Below the pieces are notes generated by a model. It was given only the letters and a program-made list of their open reading frames with translations, ran no database searches and was not told the origin of the DNA. Positions 5,543 through 7,082 of a stretch of 7,082 bases of DNA are shown piece after piece (within the stretch, counting starts at the first letter, position 1; the number at the start of each line of letters is the position of its first letter). Where the stretch lies: NCBI GenBank assembly GCA_958435885.1, contig CAUBHZ010000094.1:1-7082 (forward strand). Direction: 5' to 3'. The position numbers and the translations under genes are program-made. The DNA comes from an uncultured Intestinimonas sp. (GTDB lineage Bacteria; Bacillota_A; Clostridia; Oscillospirales; Oscillospiraceae).

Positions 5543-6328
5543 ATGTACCGCCACCAATTCTGTGAACTCGTCACCGGACAGCTCCGGTGCAAGTGGGAGG
5601 CCCCCGCCGTCCTGCAGGAGCTCTCCGACCACATCCAGGACCACCAGGCCGCCCTTATGGCGGAGGGCATGGGTCGGGACCAGGCGGAGGAGGCCGCCGT
5701 GGCCGCCATGGGGGACCCGGAGGCGCTGGGCAAGGCTCTGGACGCCCTCCACTCCCCCTGGCCCTGGCGGATCTACCACGCCGTCCGGGCCGTTTCCATT
5801 GCCCTTCTGATGCTGGCCCTCTGTCTGGGACTTGGAGCCTTTCTGGGGAACGGCAATTCTGTGAGCGTCCTTTTGGAGGACCTGGGCTATACCCTGAAGG
5901 AGCGGGACCCCCAGTACATCATGGACCGCTACGTCCTCACCGACAGTGACACCGTCCGGGCCACCGGTGCCGTCACCGGCGGCGGGGCGATCGGACCCTA
6001 CCGGCTCTCCCCCTCGGGTGAGGCTCTCCTCCTGGCCCAGGAGGACGGAGATACCCGGCTGGCCTTTCTGGTCTCCACCTTCCACCCTCAGCCCTGGTTG
6101 GAAAGTCTGTACCCGGACAGTCAGCCTTGCTCCGCCGTGGACGACCTGGGCAACCGGTATGGCCCCGACCAAGTCTCCTTCCTGAGCACCGGCGGACGCC
6201 TGCGGGACCTCTGCCGGGTCCTTCTGGAGGACCCCGATCCAGCCGCCCGCCGCTTCACCCTCACCCTGGACACGGACCGGGGAGACGTCACCTTTACCAT
6301 TACACTGGAAGGAGGCGAGGAGACATGA
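5543..6328 (+). CDS. HAAS / permease-prefix-domain membrane protein A2
   Basis: A 261-residue paralogue of A1. The N-terminal HAAS-type domain (residues 1-76) matches A1 at 58 of 76 positions by direct comparison, including WEAPAV, QELSDHIQDH, AEEAAVAAMGDP and ALDALHSPWPWR. The single transmembrane helix lies at about 81-101 and shares almost nothing with that of A1; the cysteine cluster is absent, with one C94. The outer domain begins at RATGAVTGGG (139-148) and keeps GEALL, FLVSTFHPQPWL, DDLGNRYGPD, STGGRL and ARRFTLTL. Compared with A1 it has a longer membrane-proximal linker and a short deletion around the tyrosine-rich loop. AAAGGAGG at 5529-5536, 6 nt before the ATG, overlaps the B1 stop codon. 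Its final ATGA overlaps the B2 start. Function unknown; a sensor paired with B2 is inferred. Confidence 0.82.
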   Translation: MYRHQFCELVTGQLRCKWEAPAVLQELSDHIQDHQAALMAEGMGRDQAEEAAVAAMGDPEALGKALDALHSPWPWRIYHAVRAVSIALLMLALCLGLGAFLGNGNSVSVLLEDLGYTLKERDPQYIMDRYVLTDSDTVRATGAVTGGGAIGPYRLSPSGEALLLAQEDGDTRLAFLVSTFHPQPWLESLYPDSQPCSAVDDLGNRYGPDQVSFLSTGGRLRDLCRVLLEDPDPAARRFTLTLDTDRGDVTFTITLEGGEET

Positions 6329-7047
6329 AACAGCGCCTGCGTTCCCTCCCCATTCGGGTCCGGCTGGCCCTGAGCCTCCTCCTGCTGGTGCTGGCCTTCT
6401 TCCTGGCCTGGTGGTCCACCGGCTGGGCCTGGCCCACCAGGGAGCTGGCCTACCGGGTCCTGGAGACCTCCCATGGCTTCGGCCCCGGGGAGATCGTGGC
6501 TCAGGGGGAGATCTCCTTTGAGAAGGGCTACTCCAACCAAAGCGGCGCCGACTACTCCGCCTGGATGGCAGGTCGCTCCGGTGATTCCTTCGCCTTTTCG
6601 GTGCTGGCGCAGGCTCCCGGCCCTCTGTGGCGGAGGAGCTCCCAGCTGCGTTACGCCTTTCAGGTCCTCACCCCCACGGAGGAGACGCCTCTGGCCGCCG
6701 CTCTGCTTGCTCAGGCGGACGGGCCCTACGGGGTCCGTCCCGTGGGCACACCCTTTCTTTTTCATTCGGAATATCTGTGGGCCATCTGCACCCTGGACCC
6801 CGCCATCGTCCGGGTAGAGGTGACCATGAACTACACCTACCGCCTGGGGACCGACGTGGATTTCAGCGATCCCATGGAGTCCAACCCCGTCACCGCCCAG
6901 GCCCAGCCCATGGCAGAGGGGGTATGGCTGGCCCGGGTCCGGCTCCCCGACCCTCTGGAGGGCCGCAGCGGCGGTTACTCCGCCAACTATTCCTTCCGGG
7001 GCTATGACGCCGCCGGAGCCCTGATCTACGACTCCGGCCTTTCCTGA
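6325..7047 (+). CDS. Signal-anchored exported protein B2, unknown family
   Basis: A 240-residue paralogue of B1. It has a short basic N-terminus with SLPIRVR, a hydrophobic helix at about 15-34 (LALSLLLLVLAFFLAWW), then STGWAWPT and the conserved GFGPGEIVAQGEISF. The outer region keeps LWRRS, FQVLTPTEETPLAAALLA, AIVRVEVTMN and near the end FRGYDAAGALIY. It ends SGLS at a TGA. The start at 6325 is chosen because GGAGG sequences lie just upstream (6311-6315), it overlaps the A2 stop as ATGA exactly like B1, and homology to B1 begins there. An in-frame extension back to 6127 would read through A2 coding sequence and has no homology. No recognisable enzyme motif is present. It is the last gene visible, and 35 bases after it show no hairpin, so the operon could continue. 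Confidence 0.8.
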   Translation: MKQRLRSLPIRVRLALSLLLLVLAFFLAWWSTGWAWPTRELAYRVLETSHGFGPGEIVAQGEISFEKGYSNQSGADYSAWMAGRSGDSFAFSVLAQAPGPLWRRSSQLRYAFQVLTPTEETPLAAALLAQADGPYGVRPVGTPFLFHSEYLWAICTLDPAIVRVEVTMNYTYRLGTDVDFSDPMESNPVTAQAQPMAEGVWLARVRLPDPLEGRSGGYSANYSFRGYDAAGALIYDSGLS

Positions 7048-7082
7048 CGGGAGCTTATATTTCCCATCCGCCCCCGACAGTC

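Larger units (their letters stand above)
5543..7047 (+). repeat. Tandem-duplicated A-B gene cassette, copy 2
   Basis: Genes A2 and B2, paralogous in order, length, overlap and motifs to 4022-5529. The copies are separated by only 13 nt. The duplication is old enough for many substitutions and indels, so this is not an assembly artefact of an exact repeat. The ribosome binding site context before each A start is also alike (AAGGAGG, then six bases ending in TTCC). Confidence 0.85.

Noticed and set aside
4723..5733. Minus-strand open frame (336 codons) spanning the A1-B1-A2 junctions
   Set aside because: It spans parts of three plus-strand genes that are supported by paralogy and ribosome binding sites. 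It is an antisense artefact of high GC.
6127..6324. 66-residue N-terminal extension of B2
   Set aside because: It overlaps A2 coding sequence in another frame, is proline/arginine-rich and has no counterpart in B1. The overlapping ATGA start at 6325 mirrors that of B1.
4022..7047. Mobile-element origin of the duplicated cassette
   Set aside because: No transposase, terminal inverted repeats or flanking target duplications were seen. The copies are adjacent and diverged, which fits an old tandem duplication.

Overview
The window looks like chromosomal DNA from a GC-rich member of the Firmicutes, probably an Oscillospiraceae-type gut clostridium. The basis is strong AGGAGG ribosome binding sites before almost every gene, sigma-A type promoters in AT-rich gaps between GC-rich genes, and a ComF / MreB / PadR gene complement. 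The genus is an inference. I see no tRNA, rRNA, CRISPR array, insertion sequence or integrase.

Layout. 1-246 (+) is the 3' end of a ComF-type phosphoribosyltransferase gene. 247-365 is an AT-rich gap with two candidate sigma-A promoters. 366-1394 (+) is an MreB-family actin homologue that stands alone, with no mreC or mreD after it. It converges on a ketopantoate-reductase-family gene (1460-2398, -), and the two share a perfect 14-bp hairpin terminator at 1417-1448. 2399-2539 is a divergent promoter region. From it, a D-2-hydroxyacid dehydrogenase gene (2540-3502, +) runs the other way and ends at a strong hairpin at 3507-3542.

The most interesting part is 3543-7047 (+), an apparent five-gene operon. 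A near-consensus promoter (TTGACA, 17-bp spacer, TATATT) is covered by two tandem 21-bp copies of an inverted repeat (ATACCT-N9-AGGTAT type) that looks like the operator of the first gene, a PadR-family repressor (3629-3973). Four membrane-protein genes follow in the order A1-B1-A2-B2. A1 and A2 have an N-terminal HAAS / 'permease prefix' type helical domain, one transmembrane helix and an extracytoplasmic beta-rich domain. B1 and B2 are signal-anchored exported proteins of a family I do not recognise. A1-B1 and A2-B2 are a tandem duplication of one about 1.5-kb cassette. Each A gene overlaps its B gene by the same ATGA.

The working model is a PadR-HAAS signalling operon. The repressor controls its own promoter and paralogous membrane sensor pairs report an envelope or extracellular signal. 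The cytoplasmic HAAS domains of the two A proteins stayed alike (58 of 76 residues), while the transmembrane segments diverged almost completely. What the system senses is unknown. The last 35 bases (7048-7082) show no gene or clear terminator.
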